Positions 9,644 to 19,370 of a DNA stretch of 64,000 bases are shown in pieces. The stretch is from Singulisphaera sp. GP187 (GTDB lineage Bacteria > Planctomycetota > Planctomycetia > Isosphaerales > Isosphaeraceae). A model generated the notes under the pieces. It searched no databases and was not told the origin of the DNA. It saw nothing but the letters and a program-made list of their open reading frames with translations. Position 1 is the first letter of the stretch; every line of letters starts with the position of its first letter. The translations under genes were made by a program, and so were the position numbers. The DNA lies in the NCBI RefSeq assembly GCF_900129635.1, contig NZ_FSRB01000001.1, positions 3,883,501 through 3,947,500 of the forward strand. The letters are read 5' to 3'.

Positions 9644-12600
9644 TTAACGTTTCATGAGCATTTCATCCAGGTTCAAAAGCACGTTACCGACGACCGTCCA
9701 GGCAGCCAGCTCCGCGACGTCGGAGCCGGCCGGCACCGGCCCGAGCGGGTTGGCGGCGAGGTCATTGGCCCGCTTGAGATCCTTGGTGAACGGCGCACGT
9801 GTGGTTTCATAGAGCCGGACCAAACGCTCGACTTCGGCATCCGTCGGGGGCCGGGACAGGCAGAGCTGGAACCCAAACTGAACCTTCTCGGCGGCCGTCC
9901 CGCCCCGCGCGGCGATCCGCCGCGCCAGGGCCTGGGCCGCCTCGATGTAGACCGGATCGTTCAGGGTGACGAGTGCCTGGAGCGGCGTGTTCGTCCGCAT
10001 CCGCCGCACGATGCAGACCTCGCGATTGGGGGCGTCGAAGGTCGCCATCGAAGGATAGGGGTTGGAGCGTCTCCAGGTCGTGTAAAGCCCGCGACGATAC
10101 TTGTCGGCCCCCGGGCTGGTCGTCCAGTCGATCCCTCCGCCGAACGCGGCGGCCAGACCCGACGACGGCTGCGGCGGCTTGACCGGCGGTCCATACATCT
10201 TGGGACTGAGTAGGCCGCTCACCGCCAGCGACTGGTCGCGGATCATCTCGGCCGAGAGCCGGAACCGAGGCCCGCGCGAAAGGAGCTGGTTCTCCGGGTC
10301 GCGGTCGAGCAACTCGGGGTCGACCCGCGAGTCTTGCCGATAGGCCGCCGAGGTCACCAGCAGCTTGATGAACCCCTTCAAGTCCCAGCCACCGCGAACC
10401 AGCTCGACCGCCAGCCAGTCGAGCAGCTCGGGATGGGTCGGTGGCTCCCCTTGCGAGCCGAACTCTTCACTCGTCAGGACCAGACCGGCCCCAAAGATTT
10501 GCTCCCAGCAGCGATTGGCGATCACCCGGGCCGTCATCGGGTTTTCCTCGGCCACCAACCAGCGTGCCAGCGCCAGCCGGTCGACCGGCACCCCCTCCGG
10601 GAGCGGCGGGAACGTGGCGGGAACCCCTTCGACGATCTCTTGCCCCTGGTCGAGATAGTTGCCACGCCGCTGAAGCTTCGTCTTGCGGCGGTCCGCCTTG
10701 GCGAGCTCGCGCTGGACCGGCACGCTCGTTTCGGGCTTGATCGCGGCGTGCTCTTTCTCGACCGCCGCGAGCCGCTCGCGCGGGACCTTCAACTCGGGCG
10801 CGACCAGGGCCCGGTAGTGCCGGGCCAGGTCTTGGCGCTGAGCGTCAGTGCGGTCTGCTCGTGGTGTCCTCAGAACGGCCAGCACATTCTCTGGCGTCCG
10901 CGCGAGTTCCCCCGCGCGTTCGTCGTCGGAGACCAGGAGCCGGAACCGGCCGAGCGTGTGCTTCGCTCGCTTGGAGACCTGTTCAATGGTAACGGTCAGC
11001 GTCGAACCGGGCTCAATCGCGAGTGGGGCCGCAGTCAGGAGCGTCAAGGCGCGGGGATGCCCGGCCGTTCCCCCCGGTCCCCAGCCTTGAGTGGCCACCT
11101 TCTGGTTGTTCAAAACATCGGCCGCGGTCGCCGAGGTCTCCGGATCATCGCTGAGAGCCGCCACGAAGGTGATGTCTCTGGCTTTGCTGAGCGAGAACTC
11201 CGCACTCGGCTGTGGGGCCGTCTCCACCACCTGCGTCCAGACCGGTTCCCGCTTCTCGTCGAGTAAGCTGACCCGAGCACCACTGAGTCGCGTGTGCAAG
11301 CCGTGATCCGTCCGGTTCCAAATCGCGATCCGGTCGACCGGTTGCGTCTGCTTCAGGTCCAGCTCCCACCAGGGACTGTTCGAGACCTCGGTATGAGTCG
11401 TCGACTTGCCCTCGGTGTAGTCACCGTTGGTGTTGCCGTCGATCGCCAACCGGGGCGGGCCCTCGAATCCGGTGCTGCTCTGCGTGGCCTCGCCCCGCGA
11501 CGCCACGTTTTCCGAGCCGCGGAAGATTTGCACTTCGGCCAGCGAAAGGATCTTCTCTGGCCCCGGGTTTTCGACCCGCACGAACCGGCCGGCCGGCTTG
11601 CCGTCCCCGGGCGGCGTGACCGACGCCAGGACCCGGGAGATCATGAAGTTCCCCCCCGGCGCATGCCCGGGCCCACGGTCAGGAAGCGTCTCGTGCGGCA
11701 AGGTCTCGAGCCTCAGCGCACTGAGTCGTCCCCCGTCCGCGGCCAGCTTCAACGTATAAACGTCGGTGTTCGCCCCGGCCGATTCCACCAGGACCGATTG
11801 ATCGTCGAGCAGGGAAAGCTTGGCCGCGCTTCGCGGCTTCATGCCAGCGGGCCGGAGCGGCTTCCAGCGCAGCTCGGTCGGGAACGCATCTTCCCACCGT
11901 TGCTGGCTGGCGAGCAGTTCGGGAGTCGGTGTGTCGAGCGTCTGCTTGAGGGCGATGATTTCGCGTTCCAAGGTCGCCTTGCGCTGTTTTTGGTCGTCGG
12001 TGAAGAACGAGATCAGCGGACTCTCGTCCTTGAGGTCGCGGTCCTGGGTGTTGTTAAAAAACGCGAAGAGCTTGAAGTATTCTTCTTGGGTGAGTGGATC
12101 ATATTTATGGTCGTGACACTGGGCGCAGGCGATCGTCGTCCCCATCCAGACGGCCATCGTCGTATTGACCCGGTCGACGACGGCGACGTTGCGGAACTCC
12201 TCGTCGTTGGTCCCGCCTTCGTTGTTGGTCAGCGTGTTGCGGTGGAAGGCGGTCGCGATGAGCTGCTCTTCGGTCGGGTTCGGCAGGAGGTCGCCCGCGA
12301 GCTGTTCGATCGTGAATCGGTCGAACGGCTTATTCGCGTTGAGCGACCGAATGACGTAGTCGCGATAGGCCCAGATCATCCGCGGCGGGTCGTCGGCATA
12401 GCCAGCCGAGTCGGCGTAGCGGGCCAGGTCGAGCCACATCCGGGCCCAGTGCTCGCCGTAGGTCTGCCGATCGAGCAAGCGGGTAACGAGCTGGTCGTAG
12501 GCGTCAGGGCTTGTGTCATTAACGAATGCGTTGACTTCTTCAAGAGTCGGCGGTAGCCCGGTCAGGTCAAGGCTCAGCCGGCGGATCAGGGTGAACCGGT

Positions 12601-13237
12601 CGGCCTCGGCCCTGGGCTTGAGCTTTTCGCGTTCCAGGCGAGCGAGAATGAAGTCGTCGACCGCGTTCCTCGGCCAGGCGGTGTCATTCACCTTGGGCAG
12701 CGGCGGCCTGACCGGCTTGGCGTACGACCAGTGCTTGGCATAGGGGGCACCTTGCCGGACCCATTCGTTCAGCAGTTCGATTTCTTTCGGTGCGAGCGTT
12801 TTGCCGTGCTGCGGCGGCGGCATCTTCTCGATCGGGTCGTCGGAGAGGATCCGCTGAATCAGCTCGCTCTCGGCGGGATCGCCTCGAACGATGGCCGCAT
12901 ACCCCCCGAGGTCGGCGAACGCCCCGGCCTCGTTGTCGAGGCGGAGTGGCTTCGTGACCCCCTTCCGCTTGGCGGCATCCGGCCCGTGGCACGTGAAGCA
13001 AGCGTTCGACAGGATCGGCCGGATCTCCCGGTTGAAGTCGATCGGCCGGGCCGGCGGGTCGCCAGCCAACGCTCCTCCCCCGGACACGTGTACGAACACC
13101 ATAGCCAGGACGAACGCAGCCGACGGCACCTGACGCCGACGGGGACCCGTGGCACCCAGGCTGGCAGCAAGACCGCTCGCAGAAAGCCGGTTGCGCCGAT
13201 TTTCGGTGAAAATCGGCGAAGGGGGCGTACAGTGCAT
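9644..13237 (-). CDS. PSCyt1-DUF1549-discoidin-DUF1553 exported cytochrome protein
   Basis: This is a large version of the family, about 1197 residues from ATG 13237 (the frame is open to TTG 13258; neither start has a strong ribosome-binding site). A hydrophobic export signal lies around residues 38-60. CFTCHGP near residue 80 marks PSCyt1 and CAQCHDHK lies within DUF1549. Unlike the gene at 951-4115, a galactose-binding F5/8 type C (discoidin-like) domain is inserted at about 550-700 (FVRVENPGPEKILSLAEVQI, PRLAIDGNTNGDYTEG, WWELDLKQTQPVDRIAIWNR), suggesting glycan binding. DUF1553 follows at the C-terminus. It is coupled to the downstream DUF1501 gene. Confidence 0.9.
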   Translation of the reverse strand: MHCTPPSPIFTENRRNRLSASGLAASLGATGPRRRQVPSAAFVLAMVFVHVSGGGALAGDPPARPIDFNREIRPILSNACFTCHGPDAAKRKGVTKPLRLDNEAGAFADLGGYAAIVRGDPAESELIQRILSDDPIEKMPPPQHGKTLAPKEIELLNEWVRQGAPYAKHWSYAKPVRPPLPKVNDTAWPRNAVDDFILARLEREKLKPRAEADRFTLIRRLSLDLTGLPPTLEEVNAFVNDTSPDAYDQLVTRLLDRQTYGEHWARMWLDLARYADSAGYADDPPRMIWAYRDYVIRSLNANKPFDRFTIEQLAGDLLPNPTEEQLIATAFHRNTLTNNEGGTNDEEFRNVAVVDRVNTTMAVWMGTTIACAQCHDHKYDPLTQEEYFKLFAFFNNTQDRDLKDESPLISFFTDDQKQRKATLEREIIALKQTLDTPTPELLASQQRWEDAFPTELRWKPLRPAGMKPRSAAKLSLLDDQSVLVESAGANTDVYTLKLAADGGRLSALRLETLPHETLPDRGPGHAPGGNFMISRVLASVTPPGDGKPAGRFVRVENPGPEKILSLAEVQIFRGSENVASRGEATQSSTGFEGPPRLAIDGNTNGDYTEGKSTTHTEVSNSPWWELDLKQTQPVDRIAIWNRTDHGLHTRLSGARVSLLDEKREPVWTQVVETAPQPSAEFSLSKARDITFVAALSDDPETSATAADVLNNQKVATQGWGPGGTAGHPRALTLLTAAPLAIEPGSTLTVTIEQVSKRAKHTLGRFRLLVSDDERAGELARTPENVLAVLRTPRADRTDAQRQDLARHYRALVAPELKVPRERLAAVEKEHAAIKPETSVPVQRELAKADRRKTKLQRRGNYLDQGQEIVEGVPATFPPLPEGVPVDRLALARWLVAEENPMTARVIANRCWEQIFGAGLVLTSEEFGSQGEPPTHPELLDWLAVELVRGGWDLKGFIKLLVTSAAYRQDSRVDPELLDRDPENQLLSRGPRFRLSAEMIRDQSLAVSGLLSPKMYGPPVKPPQPSSGLAAAFGGGIDWTTSPGADKYRRGLYTTWRRSNPYPSMATFDAPNREVCIVRRMRTNTPLQALVTLNDPVYIEAAQALARRIAARGGTAAEKVQFGFQLCLSRPPTDAEVERLVRLYETTRAPFTKDLKRANDLAANPLGPVPAGSDVAELAAWTVVGNVLLNLDEMLMKR

Positions 13238-13414
13238 GGTTAGCAACCGTTTACGCAAAAAAAGGTGGGTGGGGTTGGGGATGCCGCCTCATGCGACCGC
13301 CAGGGCTTGGCCAGCGGCACCCCGGAGTATAACGCATCGTCCGCCCCCCAAGCGAGAGGCTTGCGCCGACGGTAGGTCTCGTCTCGGATCGACATACCAC
13401 GTTCGTCCGCGGTA

Positions 13415-13456
13415 TCATTTTACAAACATGACCCCATGCATCACCATCCAGTGGCC
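13415..13456 (-). pseudogene. Relic of a cupredoxin C-terminus (last 14 codons)
   Basis: Read on the minus strand, 13456 to 13415 encodes GHWMVMHGVMFVK plus stop. The intact gene ends GHWMVMNGVMIVK plus stop at 13682-13641. The 42-bp segments match at 38 positions and the stop codon is in register. This is either a duplicated gene end or the last remnant of a second cupredoxin gene whose body has been lost. The GHWM motif is the His/Met part of a type 1 copper site. Confidence 0.65.
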
Positions 13457-13458
13457 GA

Positions 13459-13594
13459 GTGGCCCGGACAACTTGCTTGTCCGGGCGGCGAAGCCGCAAG
13501 AGGCGTCCGGTCGGCCGCGACTTTCGCTCGGGCCGGGCCAAACCCAAAGCCTCTTGTCGCTTCGCGACCCGGACAAGCAAGTTGTCCGGGCCAC
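13459..13594. repeat. 46-bp inverted repeat, outer 27 bp perfect
   Basis: The arm 13459-13504 (GTGGCCCGGACAACTTGCTT...) is the reverse complement of 13549-13594. The outer 27 bp match perfectly and the inner part has a few mismatches, with a 44-bp centre. It looks like one member of a dispersed planctomycete intergenic repeat; translations contain PDNLLVRVAKRQEA-like peptides that are not real proteins. Confidence 0.8.
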
Positions 13595-13640
13595 CCAGAT
13601 CCATCAACCCGGTCTCCTTGCTACAGTGTCGCTTATTGCC

Positions 13641-16600
13641 TCACTTTACAATCATAACCCCATTCATCACCATCCAGTGGCCGGGAAACGTGCAGACGTA
13701 CGGATAGCGCCCTTTCTCGGCCGGGGCTTGGAACGAGATGATGAACTGATCCTGGGGAGCGACCATATCAGCATAAACCAGGACGTCGTCCGACTTGGGA
13801 ATGTAGTGGCGTGCGACCGCGTCGGGCTCGGCGATGATCTTGTTGACCAGCTCGCCGATCCGAGGCAGCGAGTCCGGCCGGATCAAGGCCCAGTTATGGG
13901 GAACCACATCCGGGTTTTTGAACGTCAATTGAACCATTTCGCCCGCCTGAACCTCGAACGACGCGGGAACGAACGTCAGATTCTTCCCCGCCTCGAGAAC
14001 GATCGGTCGCGCATTCGGGTTCTTCCTGCCCCACGGGTTCGGCTTCGCGTGGGTCGCGAGCGCGAGGTCGCTCAGGATCGGGTGGGCCGCGATGACCTTC
14101 GAAACCGGACGATAGCCGGGGATGCCCGTGAACGGAGTCCCAAGCTTGTGGACCGTGGCGAACAGGTCGACCGGCCGCGACGCATCGACTCGAAGGTGCA
14201 GGTGAAGCTGATTCACGGGCTGCAAGTCGGGGATCTCGAGGAAGAGGGATCGTCCATCCTCAAGGAGCGTGACCGAGCGGATCGTCAGCGCATCGTGTCC
14301 AGGCATGCTCGGGTGATGGGGTGAGAATTCTTGTGAGCCATAGCCCGGCCCGTAGCGATAGTTCCACGCCTGGGCGAACCGGTTCTCCGGCGACTCAACC
14401 ACCGCTCGATCGACGGGCGAGGAAAAGGTGACGAGCATTCCGTTCTCGCGGGCATGGAGCTCGACCGGCAACTGGACCGGATCGCCGGTGTAGCGAACCC
14501 GCTGAAATGAGCCGTCGGCCGGCGTGTACGTGCCCCAACCGGTCATGCCGGAGAGATAGAGCTGACCATCCTTGGGGTTGAACCGGGCGCGATGGACGCC
14601 CGAGAGGAAGTCGCCGGGGAGCGGGACAGCAGCGCCTTGGGGCTGGCCGTCGACCTGGTCGCGAAGCAGGAGGAAATGGGTGCCGGACCCATGCGACAGG
14701 TGGATCATCTGCCCTTTGAGCGGTCCCCAGCGGTCGTCGGGAACGGTGACCTGGCCGCCGCTCGAGTTGTCCAGGCCACGAGGCATGTAGACCAGCGGCA
14801 AGTCGGGCGGGAGTCCCCCTTTGGGGCCGCCATAGCCGTAGAAACCACCGGGGCGAATCTCGCAGATCATCGAGGCCGGGGTCCAGTCCCCTTCCGAGCA
14901 GGGCACGGTGAGCACCCCTTCGGGGGAAAGGCCAAGGCCGTCGGGGTTGCGGAAGCCGGTCGCCAGCACCGCGACGTCTTTGCCGTTGGGGTCGACCCGG
15001 ATCAGGCCCTGGTTGCCCGACGCCGTGTAGAATCGGCCGGCCGGGTCGCGCTGAAGGCCGGCGATGAAGTCGTGGCCAGCCGCCGAGGTTTCATAAGCAT
15101 TGCTCACGCACTCATAAAAATCGATTTCACCGTCGTGATTGAGGTCGTGCAGCCGGGTGATCTGGTCGCGGCCGAGGACGTAGATCTGGTCCTCGGCGAT
15201 CACGAGGCCAAGGGCATGGTGGAGCCCCGAGGCGACGCGTCGCCAGCGGACCGAAGCGAGCGAACCGTCGATCCCATCGACGCGCCAGACGTCGCCGGTC
15301 ATCGTGCAGAGGAAGGCCGTACCATCGGCGAGGAAGTCGTGGTCGCCGAAGAACATCAAGGCATTCCACGGATTCTTGAACGGCACCTCGATCGTGTCGA
15401 CGGCATAGGGCCGGGTCTCCCCTCGCGCCCCCTTGGTCTCGAGCACTTGCCGCCACTGCGGCGGCCCGCCGCGCACCAGCGCGGCCAACGGATGCGTGGC
15501 GGCCGGCGCCACGACGCGGGAGAACCGGCCCTCCTCGACCCAGGGGGCGTCGAGCAGCTCCACGTCACCGACGCGATACGAGAAGACGACCCGCTTCCCA
15601 TGGCGGTAGAACCCATGGTAGACGAACGGTTCGTCAGGCTTCTTGCCGGCAGGACGCTCGAGCGGTGTTCCCTCCAGGGTCAGCCCTTCAAGCAGGCCGT
15701 GGCGGCGGGGCGAGATCGTCACGAAGCCCCCCTGCCAGACCGCTTCATAGTTGAGCGTCTGAGGATTGAAGCAGGCTGCCAACTCCCCGCGCTCGCCCAG
15801 GCGGACGCAGACCCCCTTGGGGACCGTCACCCCCGCCCCTCGAAAGACCCCGCTGAGCACCGACCCCAGGTCGGTCTTGTTCCAGCGGCCGTCGATCCAG
15901 GTGTCGTCGTTCTGGTTCCCCCAGTGGCCGTCGCGGCCACCGTCGAGGCCCGGAAACGCCGGCAAGAGCGGCGGGATTTCCGGCTGCTTCGCGAAGGATT
16001 CGGCTTCCTTCGCGTAGAAGTCATAGATCCGATCCCGGTTCACGGCGTGGTCCCGGTTGGGCCAGAGCTCAGGTGCGATAGGCCCTTTCTCATAAGTAAA
16101 TTTTGCAGGAGCGTGCGACTGTTTGAGGATTGCGGTGGCCTTGGCATCGCCGGGCAGGCCGAGCGTCATCAAGAAGCAGACCAGGTCGAGGCGCTGACGG
16201 GTGGTCATCGCTTCGGCCAAACCCTCGGGCATGAGGGTCCCCTGCTCCTTCATCCCCTCGACGTCGGTCTTCGCCAGGCGAAGCGTCTTCCCCGAGGTCG
16301 CCTCGCGGAGGCCAAGCTCGCGCTCGGTATCGAACTGGATGTACCCTTGGATCAGGGTGCCCTGGGTGGTCGCCACGACGGTTGCGTTGTATCCATCCTT
16401 GACCTGGCGCTTGGGCCAGAGCACCGACTCGACGATCTGCTCGGGGGTCAGGCAGACCCCCGCTTTCGTCAGCTCAGGGCCGATCGCTCCCCCTTGCTCG
16501 CCGACCTTGTGGCACGAGAGGCAGCCGAACTGCGCGGCGGCGAACACCTCGGCCCCCCGCCTGGGATCGCCCTGCGCGCGCGACTCGGCGATGAGCGTGT

Positions 16601-17651
16601 CCATGGTCCGCCGGTCCGCGTCCGAGACCTTCGGTTGCGGCGGCAGGCCCGGGACCGGCGTGCGCGGAGTCGGCCGCGGGCCGGCCGGCTTCCCTTCGAG
16701 TTGGGGCAGAAGCCAGTCGAGACCGTCGAGGTTGTCTTTGAGCCGTTCCTCGGCGTCGTCCTGGGTATGGCCGAGGATCCCGATCGGGCCGCCGTAGCCG
16801 CTATCGCGGATCGTCCGAAGCAGGTCGAGGTCGAAGGCTCCCTGACCGAGCGGCAGAATTTTTCGCCCGTTCGCATCCCCCTCGGGGCCCATGCCGTTGA
16901 GGTTCAACCCCAGCAAGTGGGGTTTCATCAAGGCGAGAAGCTCCCGGAACCGCGCCACGTGAGCGTGCCCGTGGTGCAAGTTGTAGACGATCCCGACGTT
17001 GGTCACGCCGTCCCGCTTGAGCCGGTCGATGATCGCCAGCTGATTTTCGGGCTCGCCGAACCAACCGCCGTGGTTGTAGAGCGCCAGCGTGCACCCAATC
17101 GCCTGGGCCGCCTCGGCGAGGGGCCGGAGCTTCGCCACGGCCGCCTCGACCCGCCGGTCCTGCTCGGCCCCCGAGACCTTGTCGGCCCCGAAGTCCAGGA
17201 GCACCCAGAGCTGCACCTTGATCTTGTGGCGCTTGAGCACGTCGAGAATGAGCTTCGACTCGTGATTCAGCTCCCCGGGCGCCACCCAGAACGCATCGAG
17301 CGCCACACCATGCTTTTTGAGGGCCTCGATCTCCGCGTCGAACGTCGGAATATGCTCGGCCCGCCAGTCGTAGGCGAACCGCTTGAACCCAAGCCGCTCG
17401 AGCATCGCCGCCCGCTCTTCGGGCCCGCGCTTCTTGGAATCAAACGGGACGATGCACCAGGCGACCAGATTCTCTCGCGAGAACAAGGCCTTCCCGTCGT
17501 CGGCCTTGCCCGACTGAAGCGGATTACCTTGACCCGGCGGCGTTTGCGCCAAGGCCAGGGCCGGTGACAGGAGACCCAAAAGCCACGTTCCAAGCGTCAG
17601 TCCAAGCCGAGAACGGGGTCGGCTTCGACTTCTCTCTGAGTCACACGTCAT
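13641..17651 (-). CDS. TIM barrel / cytochrome c / beta-propeller / cupredoxin fusion protein
   Basis: ATG 17651 was chosen because GGAG lies 9 bases upstream and a signal peptide follows (LGLTLGTWLLGLLSPALALA); the frame runs open further to 17834 but that extension looks non-coding. The protein has 1336 residues. Residues about 60-325 form a sugar-phosphate isomerase/epimerase-like TIM barrel (TLALYNHGGWFGEPENQLA, VGIVYNLHHGHAHV). A cytochrome c motif CLSCHKVG lies near 380. A large propeller region follows (about 560-1060, with DPNGKDVAVLATGFRNPDGL). The last about 120 residues are a cupredoxin with type 1 copper ligands His 1252 (VPHNW), Cys 1320 and His 1325 (YVCTFPGHW) and Met in MVM. 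Two electron-transfer centres joined to a putative sugar-binding barrel suggest a periplasmic carbohydrate oxidoreductase; that is inference. Confidence 0.85.
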   Translation of the reverse strand: MTCDSERSRSRPRSRLGLTLGTWLLGLLSPALALAQTPPGQGNPLQSGKADDGKALFSRENLVAWCIVPFDSKKRGPEERAAMLERLGFKRFAYDWRAEHIPTFDAEIEALKKHGVALDAFWVAPGELNHESKLILDVLKRHKIKVQLWVLLDFGADKVSGAEQDRRVEAAVAKLRPLAEAAQAIGCTLALYNHGGWFGEPENQLAIIDRLKRDGVTNVGIVYNLHHGHAHVARFRELLALMKPHLLGLNLNGMGPEGDANGRKILPLGQGAFDLDLLRTIRDSGYGGPIGILGHTQDDAEERLKDNLDGLDWLLPQLEGKPAGPRPTPRTPVPGLPPQPKVSDADRRTMDTLIAESRAQGDPRRGAEVFAAAQFGCLSCHKVGEQGGAIGPELTKAGVCLTPEQIVESVLWPKRQVKDGYNATVVATTQGTLIQGYIQFDTERELGLREATSGKTLRLAKTDVEGMKEQGTLMPEGLAEAMTTRQRLDLVCFLMTLGLPGDAKATAILKQSHAPAKFTYEKGPIAPELWPNRDHAVNRDRIYDFYAKEAESFAKQPEIPPLLPAFPGLDGGRDGHWGNQNDDTWIDGRWNKTDLGSVLSGVFRGAGVTVPKGVCVRLGERGELAACFNPQTLNYEAVWQGGFVTISPRRHGLLEGLTLEGTPLERPAGKKPDEPFVYHGFYRHGKRVVFSYRVGDVELLDAPWVEEGRFSRVVAPAATHPLAALVRGGPPQWRQVLETKGARGETRPYAVDTIEVPFKNPWNALMFFGDHDFLADGTAFLCTMTGDVWRVDGIDGSLASVRWRRVASGLHHALGLVIAEDQIYVLGRDQITRLHDLNHDGEIDFYECVSNAYETSAAGHDFIAGLQRDPAGRFYTASGNQGLIRVDPNGKDVAVLATGFRNPDGLGLSPEGVLTVPCSEGDWTPASMICEIRPGGFYGYGGPKGGLPPDLPLVYMPRGLDNSSGGQVTVPDDRWGPLKGQMIHLSHGSGTHFLLLRDQVDGQPQGAAVPLPGDFLSGVHRARFNPKDGQLYLSGMTGWGTYTPADGSFQRVRYTGDPVQLPVELHARENGMLVTFSSPVDRAVVESPENRFAQAWNYRYGPGYGSQEFSPHHPSMPGHDALTIRSVTLLEDGRSLFLEIPDLQPVNQLHLHLRVDASRPVDLFATVHKLGTPFTGIPGYRPVSKVIAAHPILSDLALATHAKPNPWGRKNPNARPIVLEAGKNLTFVPASFEVQAGEMVQLTFKNPDVVPHNWALIRPDSLPRIGELVNKIIAEPDAVARHYIPKSDDVLVYADMVAPQDQFIISFQAPAEKGRYPYVCTFPGHWMVMNGVMIVK

Positions 17652-18221
17652 CCGGCGGTACTCCGCGAAGGTGGGTGTCGTAGGTGCCGTCTTCTCGCCG
17701 TGGCCCGCCATGCAAGCATGGTCCACACCGGGGAAGTTCGTCAGGGCCATATCATACGGAGCGCCGAGGCCGAGGAGGAGGCTCTGCTCTCGAATCGGCG
17801 ATCGAGCGCTCCTCCGAGCCGCCCCTACGGGCAACTGTTCCTAACCAAGGGCGCAAGCCCCTTGAGAACGAAACATAATCCAATCCGAATAATTCGCAGC
17901 CCCTAAAGGGTGCCCGTCGAACGCGTCGGGCTGGCACTGACGGTCGCCCCCGCGGGGTCTGCATCACGTGTGGATTCCTTTTCCGATATCCCCTGGGACC
18001 GTAGGCGGGACGCCCGCGGTCCCAGGAGAAGCGACCCAAGCGGGGCATGATTAGGGCGCGAGGGACGAAAAGCAGCAGAGTGGGAACGAAAGAACGTTGG
18101 CCGGCACAAATGATAGTGTAACCCGTGGACGTAGCCGAGACGCTCGGCATCGACAAGGTTCTCCCCTAAATCGATGGCTGTTCCCCTTCCCTTTCAATAA
18201 ATATTGACACGCAAGGTGAAG
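17652..18221. other. Intergenic region between divergent genes, no gene
   Basis: About 570 bp separate the minus-strand fusion gene from the plus-strand DUF1559 gene, so promoters for both should lie here. No frame looks coding. A strong hairpin lies at 17992-18026 (arms CCTGGGACCG and CGGTCCCAGG, with a further inner stem GGCG/CGCC); it lacks a T-tract and resembles a dispersed palindromic repeat more than a terminator. Confidence 0.6.
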
Positions 18222-19313
18222 ATGATGAGACGGAACGGCTTTACACTGATCGAACTCTTGGTGGTCATCGCCATCATCGCGATCCTTATCGGGCTCCTGC
18301 TTCCCGCGGTCCAGGCAGCCCGCGAGGCGGCGCGGAGGGCCCAATGCACGAACCACCTCAAGCAAATCGGGTTGGCGATGCACAACCATCTCGACACCCA
18401 CGGTTTCTTCCCCGCCAACGACCCGGCCGCCACGTACTACACCGCGCAGACCCGAATGCTCCCCTACATCGACCCGACAGTCGCCAACGGAATCATTCTC
18501 TCCGACCCAAACGCATACGTCTATTCAGGGCACTCGGGCAACCGGACGGCGAGAGAGGCGACGATCGCCGTCTTCCTCTGCCCCTCCGATCCGGTGAAGA
18601 ACCGCCGCAACGAGCTGCTCCCCAGCCCAAGGATTTTCGGCAACCTGAGCTACGTCGGCAACTTCGGCTGGCCCCGGAACGCAACCGGTGTCAACGGCGA
18701 ACGGACCATGAGCGACACCGCCTGGCCGAAGCCCAATGGATTGGTCTCCCTCGACTATGACATGGCGACCGAGCGGTTCGCGGCGGCCAGGTCCGACCCG
18801 AGGATCAAGATCACCCCCGCAACGGTCAGCGACGGTCTCTCCAACACCGTCGCCTACAGCGAACGGCTCAAGAACGACGGCCTGCTCTACCTGGACACCA
18901 GCGTCCCCGATACCCGAGTCGTCTATCGTTGGCTCGCAAACACCGCGCCGGAAACCCTCGTCTCCCTGGCCGCGCGCTGCCAGGCCCTGCCCCTGAGCGA
19001 CCGATGGGCCGCATCGATTCGTGTGGGCGCTCAATGGCTCGATGGATATGTCTCCAACCACAACACCTACAATCACCTCATGACCCCGAACCAGAAGTCG
19101 TGCTACTTCCCGAATAGCTCAGACTGGGCCGACAACGTCCACGAATGGGACGGCGACGGCGGATCCACCGCGAGCAGCGCCCACTCGGGGGGAGTCAACA
19201 CCTTGATGGGCGACGGCTCCGTCCGGTTCGCGAAACAGACGATCGACCCGAGAGTCTGGTGGGCCCTGGGATCGAACAACGGCGGGGAAAGCATCGGTGG
19301 AGACCAGTGGTGA
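18222..19313 (+). CDS. DUF1559 family pseudopilin-like protein
   Basis: The 363-residue product starts at ATG 18222 (or 18225) with AAGGTGA just upstream; an upstream TTG at 18204 is less likely. The N-terminus [20 protein letters not shown] is a type IV prepilin/type II pseudopilin signal, cleaved by prepilin peptidase after the Gly, followed by the hydrophobic helix and [15 protein letters not shown]. The rest is the planctomycete-expanded DUF1559 domain, ending with the usual H-S-G-G-V-N-x-L-x-x-D-G-S-V-R-F motif. These proteins are numerous per genome and probably assemble at the cell surface; individual roles are unknown. A lipoprotein gene follows 57 bp downstream. Confidence 0.9.
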   Translation: MMRRNGFTLIELLVVIAIIAILIGLLLPAVQAAREAARRAQCTNHLKQIGLAMHNHLDTHGFFPANDPAATYYTAQTRMLPYIDPTVANGIILSDPNAYVYSGHSGNRTAREATIAVFLCPSDPVKNRRNELLPSPRIFGNLSYVGNFGWPRNATGVNGERTMSDTAWPKPNGLVSLDYDMATERFAAARSDPRIKITPATVSDGLSNTVAYSERLKNDGLLYLDTSVPDTRVVYRWLANTAPETLVSLAARCQALPLSDRWAASIRVGAQWLDGYVSNHNTYNHLMTPNQKSCYFPNSSDWADNVHEWDGDGGSTASSAHSGGVNTLMGDGSVRFAKQTIDPRVWWALGSNNGGESIGGDQW

Positions 19314-19370
19314 CGTCGCCTCGCCCCTGAAGTCGGCGGCACTTCCATCGGAACCGAGCGAGGCATGAGC

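Larger units (their letters stand above)
13238..13640. other. Intergenic region with inverted repeat and a gene-end relic
   Basis: No complete gene is present. The region holds a 46-bp inverted repeat (13459-13594) and, at 13415-13456, a near copy of the last 14 codons of the neighbouring cupredoxin-fusion gene; both are listed separately. Frames crossing it translate the repeat only. Confidence 0.7.

Noticed and set aside
14592..17567. 991-codon open frame on the plus strand opposite the cupredoxin-fusion gene, and similar long antisense frames at 5871-7868, 56173-58833 and 44619-46256
   Set aside because: They are out-of-frame shadows of high-GC genes: composition is Arg/Gly/Val/Ala-rich without domains, and the opposite strand encodes recognisable proteins.
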